A DNA stretch of 64,000 nt from Rotaria sordida (GCA_905250125.1 CAJNOL010001009.1:9419-73418); one strand, 5' to 3'; shown: positions 11,861 to 26,666, counted from the first letter of the stretch. The notes: generated by a model from the sequence alone, not told the origin. Made by a program: numbers and translations.

Positions 11861-14800
11861 GTACTACGATGGATTCCAATCAGTTAACTTGTTTTATCTA
11901 TTGATTAACTTATTTTCTTCTATCTTATTTAATAGCTGAAATATTTTTAGATAAGAGAAAAAAAAACGTTAAATATTCTATAAATTCGATAAGATTGTTT
12001 AGATATTGAAGATTATTTTATCAGTTAAACGATTATTTATGATTATTGATAAACAAATAAGATATTAATATTCGAATATTTTATAATATATAATTAACTT
12101 TTTATTATCGTTATATATTGATTAATTATATTATAGGAAATTGATTAAAATAGATGAATAATTATATTCTAGTTGCTAACTAAAAGATGAATCAATATAA
12201 AATATCTTCATTTAATATATATTCGATATGAAAGATTTTCTTTGTTTAATAAAACTAGTAGAAATTTCTCTCTAGTTTCCTATTCAATATTAACTGATCA
12301 AATTAGATCAAGAAGATTATCAATAAAAAAAAAATGATTTCTCTAAAATAAAATTGTTTAACTGAAGTAATAGGAAGCCTTTTTTTATCAGTTTACTGTT
12401 AGGATTGAGTTTTCTAAATTGATTATTTTATTTTTTGCATTAATATCTTTGACTAAATATGTTATATTCATATTCAATTTTATAAATAAATTATAAAAAT
12501 GATCATCTTTATTTATTTCGAACAATTAATAGAACAAAAAAAATCTTTTAGAGAATGATTGTTACAAACAAATTGTCAATATTTATAAAATTTATTTGAA
12601 TTTATTCTATCTATAGAAAAATGACAATTGAACATCGTTTTCGTTTCAATTAAATTAGAGTTTTCATTTACTTTTTCTGGTTATTCCTCTAATCTTCTTC
12701 ACCGAAAATTGTCAATAGATGAGAATTAACTTATTGAGAATTCTTCAAGGATATATGAGAGTGTACCTTGCATTAATTCTTTAAACTATGTCTCTAAAAT
12801 GATCCACTCTGTAGAACTAGGATTAATATTAAGATGAATTAAATCATCTATATATATAGATTTTTTTGTTTTATAAGATCTCAACTATAATTTGACAAAT
12901 TCAATCTCGAACAAGTTTATTATTTGTTCGACTAAATTTAGTTACTCCTACAGTTGACATACTCTTTTTAACATGTCTTATCATTTTATTTTAATTATTA
13001 AAAAGTTTTTATTAAACAAAAAAAAAAAAGTTGAATCATCATTTTTATTATTTTGAAGAAAAAGAGAAGTTTGACTATCCTATAAACTAAAGAGAGTTTT
13101 ATCCAATTGAGTAGATAAATGTTTGAAATAGATCGATACATTTCATTCTATGATAGGTCTCAGTCTACGATTTCATTATAGATCTTAGTTCAGTTAAAAC
13201 TAATAACTAACAATCCTTTCATCTAAATCAAAGATTTTCATCAATAAATATTCTATTCAATAGAATAAAACTCGATTTAGTTTATAAGATATTCAAACTT
13301 TTCTTTTCGTTCAAAATAAAAAAACGATGATTCAACTTTTTGTTTTTTATTTAACCTTTACAAGCCCGATGGGGGTCTTTCTTCGAAGAGAAGAAAGGCA
13401 ACCATAAAAATCGAACTAATGGAGCCTCAATACGCTGATAGGATATATAAAACGAAGTAGTTTCCTCTTCCTCTAGAGTTCTATAACGTTCTTTACCAAA
13501 AATATTCTATCTTTCAAAAACCTGAAAGAAACGAATTTACATCCGAAATTTAGCCCTTAATCAATTTATATGATCCTTAAATTATTCTGAAATTTTTAAT
13601 AAAAACGGATACTTTATTGTTGAGATATTGGACGTAGAAAAAAATCGACAATATTTTCCAAAAAAAACATAAAATTCTGTTTCTCTTCAAGATGCTCGAT
13701 TTACAAGAATAAACAATAATTGTTTATGAATATTTCAGGGTTATGTAAATAGCATATTAGCTATTTATCAGCAAAATTTCAAGTCAAAATCCGTTTGTTT
13801 CGATTTTATGTTGAGAGAGAATAATTTTATTTATGATATTCTCCTAGATTAGTGGAATGGTTGAAAATTTACGAGGTCCTTTTATCAGATACCTTAACAT
13901 TATGTTTAACAATATCACTTTAAAAAAGCAAAGCCGCATTTCGTTTATATGAATAAAAAAAAAGTTGAGAAAAGAAAAGATATACTAAAAAAGAAAATGA
14001 CGATCCGTAAAAGATTGATTGTTCGGGTTAAGAGTGACTTGTCAATTATATATTCATCTATCTATGATTACTACTAAGGTTATGTCAGTTTAAATAAATC
14101 TTGATTTTTCCATATAAGATCTTCTAGTGAAATTTATTTTAATTATTCTATTGTCTCTTCGAAGGAACATTCACCTCTTAACAGTTAACCTTTCAGTTTT
14201 TTGGTCAGAGAAGACCTTATAGAATAAAAGGGAGATTTTTTTTTCTAAATCTCTTTGAATGATCTGAGAGGTAAGTAACTCTAATCGAAACTCGATTTGC
14301 CTCGGAATCATATTGAGAGGAAGAAAACAGCAGAACAACAATCTTTAGGAAAATGGTTCTATGGGAATACTCCGAGACAGAGAATTTAACTTTTAGATTT
14401 ATTTATCTGAAAAACAAATTCATCTATTATTAACAATATCAACGGTTTTTGGAAAGCAAAGGCCGACCATCAATATACAAATAAGGAAAGTCTAGATTAT
14501 TAACAAGTCTGAATATATAACTTCTCACTGCGTCAACTAGTGATACTTTCGTTTTTGCTCTATTCAGTATAAATCAGCCAGCCTATCATATTTAGCTTTG
14601 ACAATAAAAACTAGAGTATATTATCATTATTTTATTGTCTGACTATGATCCAGAGACTAAACCAAAAAAGATTCATTCTCAAATATATTTCGTTGAATTA
14701 GATTTATTGTCCGCCTTTATTTGACCAATCAGAGATTTTTCTATGAGATTTGTTCTCATCCATATATCTACTTGATCTTTATTTGTCAAGTCGGCTTTCT

Positions 14801-17800
14801 TTCTTCCATTAGTTTTTTTTTTTTTTGAGAAGAGAGAATATCATCCTACCGATATTGTTTAGATGTTGCTTCTTCTTTCCAACTAATATTCAATCATTAC
14901 ACTCTCAACAAATCGATAATGATCAAATAACGAAAGAGGTCAATGCAACCAACTGATAAAGAATTGAAATCTATGTTTTATCGAATAAGGGTGACCCACA
15001 GATTGTTTATATTAATAGTTGTTTAACTCTGAGATATACATTTTTTTTTGGTTTCAGTCGTGAATGTGAGCAAGCTCATTGTGAGAATAAATGATCCATC
15101 TAGAAGAAAATGAAAAGGGAAAAGACGAAACGCGATGATTCGGGAGTATCTACGACGACAGATAACAACCTACCTTCTTTTACTTCAGTTGAATGACATT
15201 TTTCAAGAAGAGTACGCACTATATCATTCTCGCATGATAAGTATTAGAACAAAACTACACAATTTATATCATCCGTGTCTTTATTAAGCTAATCAGGGAG
15301 AAATAAATATCTTTTATAATAAATAGAAGTGCATTAAATCGAAAGTGTCGAAGACGTTATTGTAGTTGTTCTTTAAAATCAGTCTGCTGGAAAGGCAATG
15401 GTAGAAACAGGTTTAACTTCAACTAGAAATTGAAAAATCCATAATAGATTATAAATAAATCGAATCGAAATATATCAATAGGAACTCGTCAACGATCTTT
15501 CACTTCCTTCAAATAATCATATTCAATTGAAATAAATAATTCAGTTACCATTTTCTAATTAAAAAATCCAGATCAGTATCATCTGAACTTTTCTATAAAA
15601 TCAAATTTAATTTGACAATCTAAATATTTTTCTATAAAATAAAAAATCTCCTAGGAGTTTCAATTTTCAAGATAAAAATTTTATTATTCTCAAGAATTAA
15701 TTTTTGTCTGGGATAAATTTATATAGAATTATATATTTTCATATTTGAAAATCTTATTCGATGAATAGTTTTCCGACGTTGATTTTAAATATTCGTTTCA
15801 AGGTAAAACAGTTTATTCAATAAGTGTTTATAATATTAGGTTAGTTAATGCAGTATGAAGAAAATAAATCGAGGTTTATACTCAATCTGATACTCTTCAA
15901 ACAAACGATATTTTATCTGACGATTTAACTACCTTTTTTTTCTAATCCTACTATTATTATTGAATAAAATGGATCAAACAATGGTTAAATGTTAATGGTA
16001 CTTGTTTAGAATAATAAATATTTTATTAATTAATAAGAATTGAAATATTAATCGATTTCTATAAGATTTTATAAGATTGTTATCGATTAATAAAAAGAAA
16101 AAAAAATGTTCGATTAAAATCAATTAAATAGATAAATTAATCAATATTTGAAAAAAGTAAAGAAATCTTTGTTCAAGATTGATCATAAATTATTTATAAA
16201 ATCAATCATTTTATTGATTATAAAAATTTTTTATTCTTTTACAAATATAAATCAACAAAATTGTGTGGCCTCCCCCCCCCCCCCCCTACTCGGCTACATC
16301 GGCTCGAATCTGTTTATCTTGATTAATTATGGTTATTATATAATAAGATTTATTTTATTTATAAAATTGATCAATCATTATCAATATAAGATAAATAAAC
16401 AAATTTTAAATAAATTGTTTAACGAGATAATCTATAGAACTGATAAATATAATTAAAACTAATATTCTTTACCATAGATAGAGTTGATAATGCTTTATAA
16501 AAATAGTGAAAATATTTCTCGAATTAGTTCTTTCTTCTTCAATAATAATAATTTTAGTCAAATATTTAATCTATTATTGATTATTAGAAAATTTATTTCA
16601 ATTAACAATATTCAGTTGAATACTTTTTTATAATAATAGATCTTTTGCTCCTTATTATATTCTCAATCTTTAACCTAAAACGAATCAGGTTTTCTTAATA
16701 TATTCATTCTATATCTCAATAATTGAACATTTAAAGAGAGTTTTATGATAAATTTAACATTTAAAGAGATAGTTCATCTCAAAAGATAACTATTCATTTC
16801 ACTTTTAACTTTTATAATATAATAACGACTATTAGTTCTAGTTTTATGTAAATTTTCAAGTCAAAACTCGTTGTTGAGCTGACTTTTAATAATATCCTTG
16901 TAATAGGGTGAACAATTGACTAAAATAATCAGAACTCGAGAATAAATGGTAAATAGCATCAACCCTTTAACGATTTTTATCTAAATAATCAATCGTTATC
17001 TATGATAAATAATATCTGATGAAAGTCTATTTATAAATAGTAAAGGTTCTCTCATTAGTAAATATATTTCTTTTTAATCAGTTATCATAGATTTCAATTT
17101 TGATTATAAATCTTAATATAATTATTATCTAATATAACAATTAAGAATAATTCTAATCTATTTAAATTATTTTGAGAAAAAAACAAAATCAATTTATTAT
17201 AAATATATATTTGAAAATTTCTCTTTTCTCTATGTCATTTTATCAATTATATATTCAATGAAGAATTTTTCAAAATATTATTTTATCTTTTTATGAAAAT
17301 ATTTTAAAATTTCTCATATTTTATAATAAAAAAAACAAAATTTTCAAATGAGAACTAAACTATAGATTTATTAAAATAGATTTAACTTGAAATAATTGAA
17401 AATTCTAATAAAGATTTTTACTTTTTTTTTCATTTTATAAAACAATATTGACTATGATTCAACTATATTTTTGACAAATATAGAACGATAAATTTACATT
17501 GAATTCTCGTCAAAAATCATTTTATTTTCTAAAAAATAAATAATAATTCTATATAATTATTTCAAAATCTCTTCATTTATAATCTCTATAGAAAAACAAC
17601 TCTGAATGATGTCACTAGTCATCGATTGAAATCGAAACTAATATATATTTCAATTCGAATATATGTTTAAGATTTTCATTGAAATATTATTTTTAATATC
17701 GAGAAAATTCAAATAAATAAATCATTGTTAAACAAAAAAAAAATTGAAATGACTACTAAGAAGATGATTTTAAACGAACCAATTGAAATATTTGTTCGAA

Positions 17801-18579
17801 TTTTCTTTGTTAAATATTCTTTTTTTTATTTCTAATATATATTTAATTATTAATTAATAAATGGTTCTCACTAGTTTTTATTTGATTAATTATATGATAA
17901 ACTATATTTAATTAGAAGAAATCTTTTTTTTTTTTAATACTATTTTTGATAATATTATTCTAAGGAAATTTTTTATTTTAATTCTAAGAATATTAAATAA
18001 TAAATATTATTAAACATCAATAAAAATCTTTCTTGAAAAAAAAAATCCAAAGAAGGAAGAGATATAAATAATAATAATAATAATCTTCCTAATATTTCTA
18101 TTCGATTGTTTTTAATTAAAAAAATATTTTGAATATTCTCTCTCGAAATCAATCTAATCTTTGTTTATCTTTTAATCATATTATTAATTCAATTAAAATA
18201 AATAAATAAGAATATAATTGGTTATTTTCTAATATGTCTTTCTGTGTCTATGTCTTTTTTATTTTTCGTAGATGATGACCTTTCAATGAACTAAGTCAAA
18301 AGAAATATTCGTTCATTGGTTGATTTAATCAATTTGGGAAAAACATCAACGAAAGAGAAAAAAAAAAGATCGAAGTTTGGACGAATATAAATATGATTGA
18401 ATTGTTTATAGAATAATCTCTAAACGAAGGAAGATTGACATTTATTATATATAGATATAAAATTCGTTTAGATCATAAATAAATAAATTTTTAATTTGAT
18501 TAATTAATGTAAGTTTTTTATTTTTTTATTTAAATTAATGAGAATGATTTTTATTTTTATTTTCAAATAAAAAAGTAAA
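11861..18579. other. Long AT-rich intergenic region
   Basis: No gene recognised on either strand in ~6.7 kb. It contains a C15 homopolymer at 16272-16286 inside an open frame (16148-16456) that I reject as coding. A possible old fragment of MITE family A lies near 14285-14360 (CTCGATTTGCCTCGGAAT). The last few hundred bases presumably hold the promoter of the pocket-protein gene, but no specific element can be identified. Confidence 0.35.
16272..16286. repeat. C15 homopolymer
   Basis: An uninterrupted cytosine run in a very AT-rich context. It may be a real G/C slippage tract or an assembly artefact. Confidence 0.9.
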
Positions 18580-21500
18580 ATGTCAAATAAAGATGATGAA
18601 TCAATTGAAATGTTATATTCAAAATTATGTCTTGATTTAAATATGGATATTGAAACAAAGTTAGATGCATGGCGTTCATATGAACATATTCGTAAACATT
18701 ATGTTTTAGAAGGAGATCAATTACATTGGTTAGCTGTTTCATTATATTTATCATGTAGAAGATATAAACATATAACAACAAATCAATTTAATCCAATATC
18801 AATATCACGTTTATTAAAAAGTGCTAATAATTTAGAATTATTTATTTTTTTTGATAAATTACATAAATGGGAAGATATGGCTAATTTACCTGATTCAATT
18901 AGATGTAAAATAGATCAAGTTGAACATGCTTTTAATATATCATCAATTATATTTGAAAAATATACAAAAATATTTATTGAAATATTTGGTGGAAATCAAT
19001 ATAAATTAATTTATTCAGATTATCAATATAAAAGAACATCAAATCAAATAAATCCAAAATTAAATATTAAAAATAAATTAAATAAATGTTCACATCAAGA
19101 TTTATATTCACTTATTTGGACAATATATGCTTTAGCTAAAACAATTTATCCATCAACTATAAATGATCTTATTGCTTCATTTCATTTACTTATTTCTTCT
19201 TTTTCTTTTATTTATTATTATGCTAAATTAGCTAAATTAGATTATTTACTTAAAGGTAAATTTTTTTATTTATTTACATTTTAAATAATATATCTATTTA
19301 ATAGATATCAATCTTTTCTTTTTTTTTTTCTGTACTCAAAAAGTGAATACACGATAGAATCGGTTAGTGTGTCTAACCGTCCGTTTATACGATAACTCTT
19401 CACAATTACATTCGATTGAGCTGAAATTTTTTGCACAGAATTGTCTCATCAATATCTCGGTCGAGAGAAGAAGATGAGAAGGATCCGTCAAGAAATGGCT
19501 GAGTTATCGAAAAAAATTCTCATTATTGACCAGACCATCCTTGAGGAGGGGAGGATATAGGCATTTTTTCAAAAAAAATATTTTTCTCACAATTATTCAC
19601 AACATATATAAATCGACTCAGTTTTTAACGCTGATTCCGAATCTGATATTAGTTTTGAACCAAATCGTAGTTTTCTAACAAAACATCGCCTGAAAAAGGT
19701 CTCAAAATGTACAAAAACTGCATCGAGAAACCAAATTGCCTAGATATGTCTCAGTATGACCAGTAGTTTTGGGCTTTTCCAAATGGCTGGTTTTGTAGAT
19801 AGTCAAAAGGACTATCGAAAGGTAAAAATCCGAACTCGATAGCTATTAATATTGGTGTTTTATTATGAAAATACTGATGGTTGTATCTATTATATATCTC
19901 TTATAGATTGATGAGGTTGCTTACGATCGTAATCCCGCTAGATACAAACGCAAATCCATTCAAAAATAACTCTTCTTACCTAGTTTTCCAAGCTAAAGAC
20001 GAATCTGAACTCAATTTCTGTGATTTCTAAAGATATTATATCATTCTGAGAGTAGAGTCAGTGGTCACAGGATAGGGTCGCATAAAGTGTGGTCCATGAT
20101 AACTTAGCACGCTTGAGCGCACTAAGGAACTGCCATATAGACCCTGCGGATGCCCTCTTTTTGTCCCGTAGGACGTGGCGAGAAGTTAGTTCCGGAAGTT
20201 TTATTCATTCGCATAAACTTCTTTGCTTTAGCTGAATCGTGTTTCTTTTTATAAACTGATGTTAATTATTTAAAAGTGCGGTAGAAATTGTTGAGGATTA
20301 TCTCGAAAAGGTAAATGAGCATAATAAAGACTAGCATTATAGTAAATAGAAAGTCCTAGTTTATTCATATCGGATTTTTATCCTATATATTTTCGATGAC
20401 CACCTGCTGTTCCTTTAATAAATTGATTAACTAGTTCCTGTAAACTAATATTCGGTGAAATATAATATCTATTTTTTGGATCGGTATTAAACTGAATATA
20501 TGAGTAGATAGGATGAGATAGAGGCATAGAAAACGTTTGAATTTGAATTTCTCCACCTGATATTGTATCCATAGCGATTCTTTTCAACTGTTCCTCAAAT
20601 GAATACTACAATAGTTTATAAAGTGTTTGAAACTAATCGGTATTATTGATGATTTCATTATTTGAAAGGTTGAGAGTGTGATTGATTCTATTTTTGAACA
20701 AATAAAAAACAAAGTGAATATACCTTTTCACTTTTTCAAGTACACATAACACTCCGATTTAAATTCGAGGTTTTCGTATTTATTTTAAATATTTAACAGA
20801 TTTTTTTAATTTATTCGATAGAAATTATTTTCAATAGGTTTTTTTTCTCGAATATATTTATTTGAATAAGGTTAGAATTAATTTAAATTTATTCTTAATA
20901 TAATTATTAATCAATGAATATAAATATAATTGAATATTATTATTTTATAATTAATATTAACAATCGATTAATAATCATTTAGAATTTTCATTTTATTATA
21001 TTTATAATATAAATAAAATAGAATGGTGAATAGAGTATATCGATTCTATCTATTCTATCCAGTTTATTATCACCCTATTATAATCTATTAACGATCTACT
21101 AGTTACACTAGAATTTAATATCTATCGTCTATTTTATATCCAGTTAACTGACTAAGAATTTATTTGATAATTATTATTTTAGTTTTTGAGGAAACTTTTT
21201 CAGAATGAGGAAATCTCAATCTCAAATGAAAATTTTCAGTTTGACTTTTTTCCAAAAAAATCGAACTTTTTTTAGTGGAAAAAAATGTGACTAAAAATTT
21301 TGAAATTTTCATTTGAGATTGAGATATCCTCATCCTGAAAAAGTTTCCTCAAAAATTGAAATAATGATTATTGAATAAATTCTTAATCAGTTAACTGAAT
21401 ATAGAATAGACGATAGATATTAAATTCTAGTGTAACTGGTGAATCTTTAATAGCTAGTAGATGGGTAGTCACATGATGAAAACTAGATAGGATACCAACT

Positions 21501-24500
21501 TTGCGGTTTCTCGGTTGAGAGGTTAGGATTCTTTGAGAAGGTTTCGATAATATTTTAAATTTTAAATAATTTTGAGTGTTGAGATGATCTAGTCTGACTG
21601 TTGATTAAATCTAATAATAATAGTTGATAAATAATTTAAATATTTATTTAATTCAGTTTGAATAATAAATATCTTTAATAAATGATTTATTTTATTTTAT
21701 TTTATAAAAAAAAAAATTTGATGATTATATAATAGAAGTAATTCAATCTATTCGTCTTTTTTTCTTTATTCGTTAATTAAACTATAAGAAAATATTCTTG
21801 TTGAAACAAACTGAGATAAAGTAAAAAGTTTGATAATTGTTTTATCTATTCTTCGAGTTATTTTTTATCTTAAAATGAAATAAATGTTGAATTATTTGTT
21901 TTAAATAAATAAAAAACTTTGTTATTGTTAAAGGTTGTTGTTTAAATGAATTATGTTCAAATGATGGAACTATATTGGATAAATTATGTCTTAAATATAG
22001 TTGTTCATCTGATATCTGTCGATCAATAATTGAACAACATTTTAAAAATGATTTATTTAAAATAGTTGATAAAAAAGAAGATTTTTTATCGGAATTAAAT
22101 TATTTGGAAACAATTCGTGATATAAATCGTCAATATGATGAAATTGTATTAACAAATTGTATAATTGATGAAAGAATTTTTTTAGAAAAAAATTCTCAAT
22201 TAAATGATTTATGTAATTCATTAAATGAAAATCGATATTCAAAAAGTTCTCAAAATCGAACACCATTAACAGCAAATCAACATATTAAATCAAATGATTT
22301 AAATCAATATTTAACACCAATATCTCAAGCTAATCAATTAATTCAATTATTATATTCAATTGTTCAACAACAACAAACAAAACCAACAAACAATCTTATT
22401 TATATTATTGGACAACAAACTTATTTAGGTTAACCTTTTTTTTTTTTTTCTTTACTAATCGAACATAAAACAAATCTTTTTTTCTTTCTTCAATTCAACT
22501 TTTTCTTTTTTTTTCAACATAAAATTTTCTTAGAGAAAATTTCAAGTTAACCATTCGGATTTTTTTCCTCTTAATAGATAGAATTTTAAAAATCCCTATT
22601 GACAATTGAAACAAATTCGAAATCTATTTCAATCTTGTCAAAGGCATCTCGTTTTTATTGACTGTAGAAGAGAGAAACTATCTAGAAGTTAAGCTTTTTT
22701 TTAGTTCAGGTTCGATTATAGAGAGGTGAAACAAGATCGATAATAATAGAAAGAGTTCTTAGCTAAGATTTATCTTATAAGACTAGGATAATAATCATAA
22801 GATTTTTTTCACTTTTTTTATAATTAGAGGAAACGGGAGATGATCAACCGTTATTAATAATAATATTTAAATATAATCATATTAAGATTTGTTTATAAAG
22901 TAAATAAACATTTGAAATTCTATGTTGAAAGTTGATCGATAATAGAATTATATTTAATAAAATTTTTTCAATTAAAATCAATAATGAGACTAAACAGAGG
23001 AAAAATAAATTGAATTAAAAAAATATCGATTATTGAAATAGATGATTTTAGTTAAAATTGATTATTCAATGAAAATAATTTAATTTATTAAAATCAATTA
23101 AAAATAATAATTATTATAATGATAAATTAAATATTATTCTTTAGATATTGATTTAAGATATTTAGATCATTTATATAAGAATATAATTTAAAAATAATCA
23201 TATAGATAAAATATCTTTTCTTTTATTTTGTTAAAATTTAGATGATCTTGTTGAACGTTTAAATGAATGTGAATATTTATTTAATAGTCAATATGATTTA
23301 ATAGAAAATCTAAATAAATATAGTGATGAAGAAAATCCATCTCGATCATGTAAATCACGTTTTGATTTATCATTAAAATTATTTTATTATTCTATTGAAA
23401 ATATTTTAACTATTGAAAAAAAACGATTAATTTCAAATAAATTTAATTCAGAAGAAATTCAACAATCATTTCAGTAAATCTTCTTGTTTTTTTTTGTTTT
23501 TCTTTATATTATAAATAAAAAGTATTTTCTAGTAAATTAATATTAAATAATGAATTTATTCGATCTCTTGTTGGTTTATGTTTATTATTAGTATTATATG
23601 CTCATAGAGATAAATATCATGATTTTAATTGGATATTAAATATTTATTCATTAGATGGATATTCATTTTTAAAAATAATACAAATTTTTTTAAAAACATC
23701 TCAACAAATAATTAAATCAAGATCATTTATTAAATATTTATCATCAATTGAAGAAAATATATTATCATCAATGGCTTTTTCAAATAAATCATTATTATGG
23801 AATGATATTCAATTAAAAGGAATTTTATCATATAAAACAATATCATCAATTCAATTTAATCTAACAGATAAATCATTATCACCAACAAATAATTTAACTT
23901 CAATCTTAATTCAATCACCAAATAAAACAAATGTATCAAGAAAATTATTTCAATCCGATAGATCAGATCAATCAACAGTAAGAACATTTTTTTTTTCGAA
24001 TATATACTCTCATCTATTAACAAGATAAATTCTTCGTTTAGAATATATTCTTTTTTTTTTTTCTATATTTATTTTTTTTTTTCATAATTAACCTTGATGA
24101 AAGTTATCTTGATGAATATTCTATTCAATATGATAATTGAGGTTGATATTCTTTTAGAAAATGATTCTCAAAGAATGAAAATGAATTTGTAAATAATAAC
24201 GATTATTATTATTATAGAGGAGGATAATTATCTCATAAATAAAATCAATTGATCAGTAAAGAGTTATTTATTTCAATATAATATTATTGATAAATCATTT
24301 TAAATTCTTCTCTATACTAAACATCTTTTTTCTTTCGAGAAGAAGATTTTTTTCTAAACTATATTAGACGAATATATGACGATTATTTCCTATGATCAAT
24401 CTTTATTTTTCTAGATTTTAATAAAAAAAAAAACACGATTGATTAAATGTTAATCGAAATCGATTTATTGAAAAAGGTTGTTATTTAAATAAAAATTTCA

Positions 24501-26666
24501 ACTAAATAATATTCTATTATAAAATTAAGATTCGTTTATTTGATTTAATAAATATATTCCTATAGAAATAAGAAAAGAGTTTTAGTTAGTTAGATGACAT
24601 ATTGAATAAATGTTTTTTTTTTCTAAAATATATTCAAAATTGATTTAGAAAAAAAATCGTTAAATAGATATATATTTTTCAAGATTTTTATTTTTATTTG
24701 AATAAATATAATTCTAGAATAAAGGAAAGAGATTTTATTTATCTATGTTAATTAATTTAAAAAAATCTTTTATTTAATTGTGTTAAATATTTGATTTTGA
24801 GAAAAAGTAAATTCTTATTTAGAATAAATTGACAATAAATCGAAGTAAATCAGATGGAATTATTGAAAATAATGATAAAAAGTCAATTAAATTAAGTCCA
24901 TATATAATGTTTTATCGTAAATTATATGAATATGTTTTATCTCGTCTTGATATAATTTGTTCTCGTTTATATGGATCTGAATCAAATAAATTTGAAAAAA
25001 TTGTTTGGAATTTATTTATATATTTATTTGAAAATTATACAGAATTATTATTTCGTTCAAGAGATTTAGATCAAATAATATTATCATCAATTTATTATGT
25101 TGCTAATTCACATTTATTTCAAAATCAATTTTATACATTAAATGAAAAAGAATTAACATGGTATCGTTTAATTCAAGCATATAAATCAATGCCCAATTCA
25201 AAATTAAAAACAGTTCGAAGTGTTTTTATTCGTTCAATAAATAAAGATGATTTTATTGAAAATGAAGAAAATATTGGTAAGATTTATATTTAAATAAAAT
25301 AAATTTATTTTCATTTTTTATTTAAGATAAAAATCCATGTTTAACACCATCAAAACCTGCTGGAACAAAAAATTTAATTGATGGAAATATAATTGGTGAT
25401 ATAACCAGTTTTTATAAAGAAATTTTTTTAAATATTCCTAATCTTGAAAAAAATCTTGAAAATAATTTAAATGAAAATCAATTAATTGATCTTCCATATA
25501 GAAATAAAACATTTGAAAATAATAAATCTGAATATTTAAATATAAATATATCGTCAAATATATTTATTAATTATTCATCAAATAAAATTCAATCAAATTT
25601 ATCTTATCCTCAATCAACTAATAAAACAAATTATTTTATTAAAGATAAACAAACAAATTCAACATCAAATGTTTTATCATCATCTATTCAAGCAGGTAAT
25701 CTTTATTATTATTATTATATTAATTATATTCAATTTATATTTCAACTATTTCTTTTTTATATTATTTATTATTTTCAATAAATATATTAGATTTAATCGA
25801 ATATCAATTAACAATAGAGAATATAATCATTCTTAATAAGATAATTTATTAACAAAAAAACGGAGAGATAATTTGATTTGTCTATCGAATTAAACAAAAG
25901 ATAGATTTTCCTTTTTTTTCAATAGTTTTTAGTTATAATAAAATATATATTAGATTTTAAATATTTTCATTAAAAAAATTTCGTCAAATAAATTAAATAT
26001 TAGTTCGATTAATCTGAATAGAATTTATTAATTAGACTCTTCTCTTTATTAAAAATAAAACAATTTTATTTATTCATAACTAACTATATTTAGACTTCGA
26101 GCTATTTTATTTGAAATTTTAATCGAATATATTAGTTTTATTTAATAAGACAATACCATATTAACATTTAATAATATAAAATGTTTTTTTTTTTTATTTT
26201 CTATTATATAATTATATTAAATAAATCTTTAGTAAAATAATTATTAGTTGATCAATGTTAAATAAACAATTAATTAATATATTAAATAATATTATTATTA
26301 TTTAGAAAATTTTAAAAATCAAATTCAATTTATATAATATCAATAATATTGAAATTTGTTTGTTTTATTTTGTTTTTTATTAAATAAATTGTAGGTGCAA
26401 ATAATACAGTACGAACGACTCGAACTCGAACTGAAGATGGGAAATTTTTAACAACTATTTCAACAATATCAAAAATAAATAATTCAAATGATAATCAAGA
26501 TAATATTCTTATTAATAGAAATGAAAAAAATCTTTTTTTTGGCCAATCAACAAACAATTCTATTAAACGAACACTTTCCGATGATTCAAATTCAAATTGT
26601 TTAACAAGTTTAACAAAAAAAGTTTTACAAATTGAAAAAGATCGACAATATATTCAAGAATATTAA
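18580..26666 (+). CDS. Retinoblastoma-family pocket protein (p107/p130-like), seven exons
   Basis: Exons 18580-19255, 21934-22428, 23242-23473, 23533-23977, 24823-25276, 25327-25695 and 26395-26666 give 980 codons in phase and one stop; vertebrate p107/p130 are about 1,070-1,140 residues. Exon 1 carries the N-terminal cyclin-like Rb domain (LEGDQLHWLAVSLYLSCRR; WEDMANLPDSIRCKI). Exons 2-4 hold pocket A, preceded by the p107-type segment LDERIFL-like (IIDERIFL) and TPLT...IKSNDLNQYLTPIS. Exon 5 holds pocket B (MFYRKLYEYVLSRLDIICSR; DLDQIILSSIYYVAN; LIQAYKSMPNS; VRSVFIRSI). The tail is Asn/Ser-rich. Several Ser/Thr-Pro sites (TPLT, LTPIS, LSPTN, QSPNK, KLSPY, LTPSK) are candidate CDK targets. 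Pocket proteins bind E2F-DP in the nucleus and repress cell-cycle genes. This one resembles p107/p130 more than RB1 in the spacer preceding pocket A. Intron 1 is ~2.7 kb because of repeat insertions; others include a 59-bp and a 50-bp intron. Confidence 0.95.
19330..20785 (+). mobile_element. Longer, diverged relative of MITE family A in intron 1 of the pocket-protein gene
   Basis: The left ~185 bp (19330-19515) matches the left end of the ~780 bp elements: CTGTACTCAAAAAGTGA, then a CCGTCCG tract and CTCGGTCGAGAGAAG. The right ~60 bp (20726-20785) matches their right end (TTTCAAGTACACATAAC and CCGATTTAAATTCGAGG). Between the ends lie ~1.2 kb absent from the shorter copies. Part of this (about 19600-19690) resembles the core of the palindrome at 26960-29365. 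A 69-codon minus-strand frame (20378-20587, with LQELVNQFIKGTAGGHRKYI) looks protein-like. It could be a transposase remnant, a captured exon or chance. That this is closer to a parental element is inference. Confidence 0.55.
21050..21500. mobile_element. Palindromic MITE-like element in intron 1
   Basis: Two arms of roughly 200 bp are inverted copies of each other around a centre near 21275. Matching words include CTAGTTACACTAGAATTTAA on the left against its inverse on the right, GAGGAAACTTTTTCAG, and AATCTCAATCTCAAATGAAA. Similarity weakens toward the outer ends, so borders are approximate and no target duplication is evident. The RNA strand of the pre-mRNA would fold into a long hairpin here. 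Confidence 0.7.

Noticed and set aside
11712-11939. Arg/Cys-rich frames
   Set aside because: Both are readings of the same 14-bp terminal array.
16148-16456. 102-codon frame containing a proline run
   Set aside because: The proline run is a C15 homopolymer; the rest is A/T noise.
17010-17045. CTGATGAAA word suggesting a hammerhead ribozyme core
   Set aside because: No matching GAAA-containing second core strand and no helices that pair convincingly.
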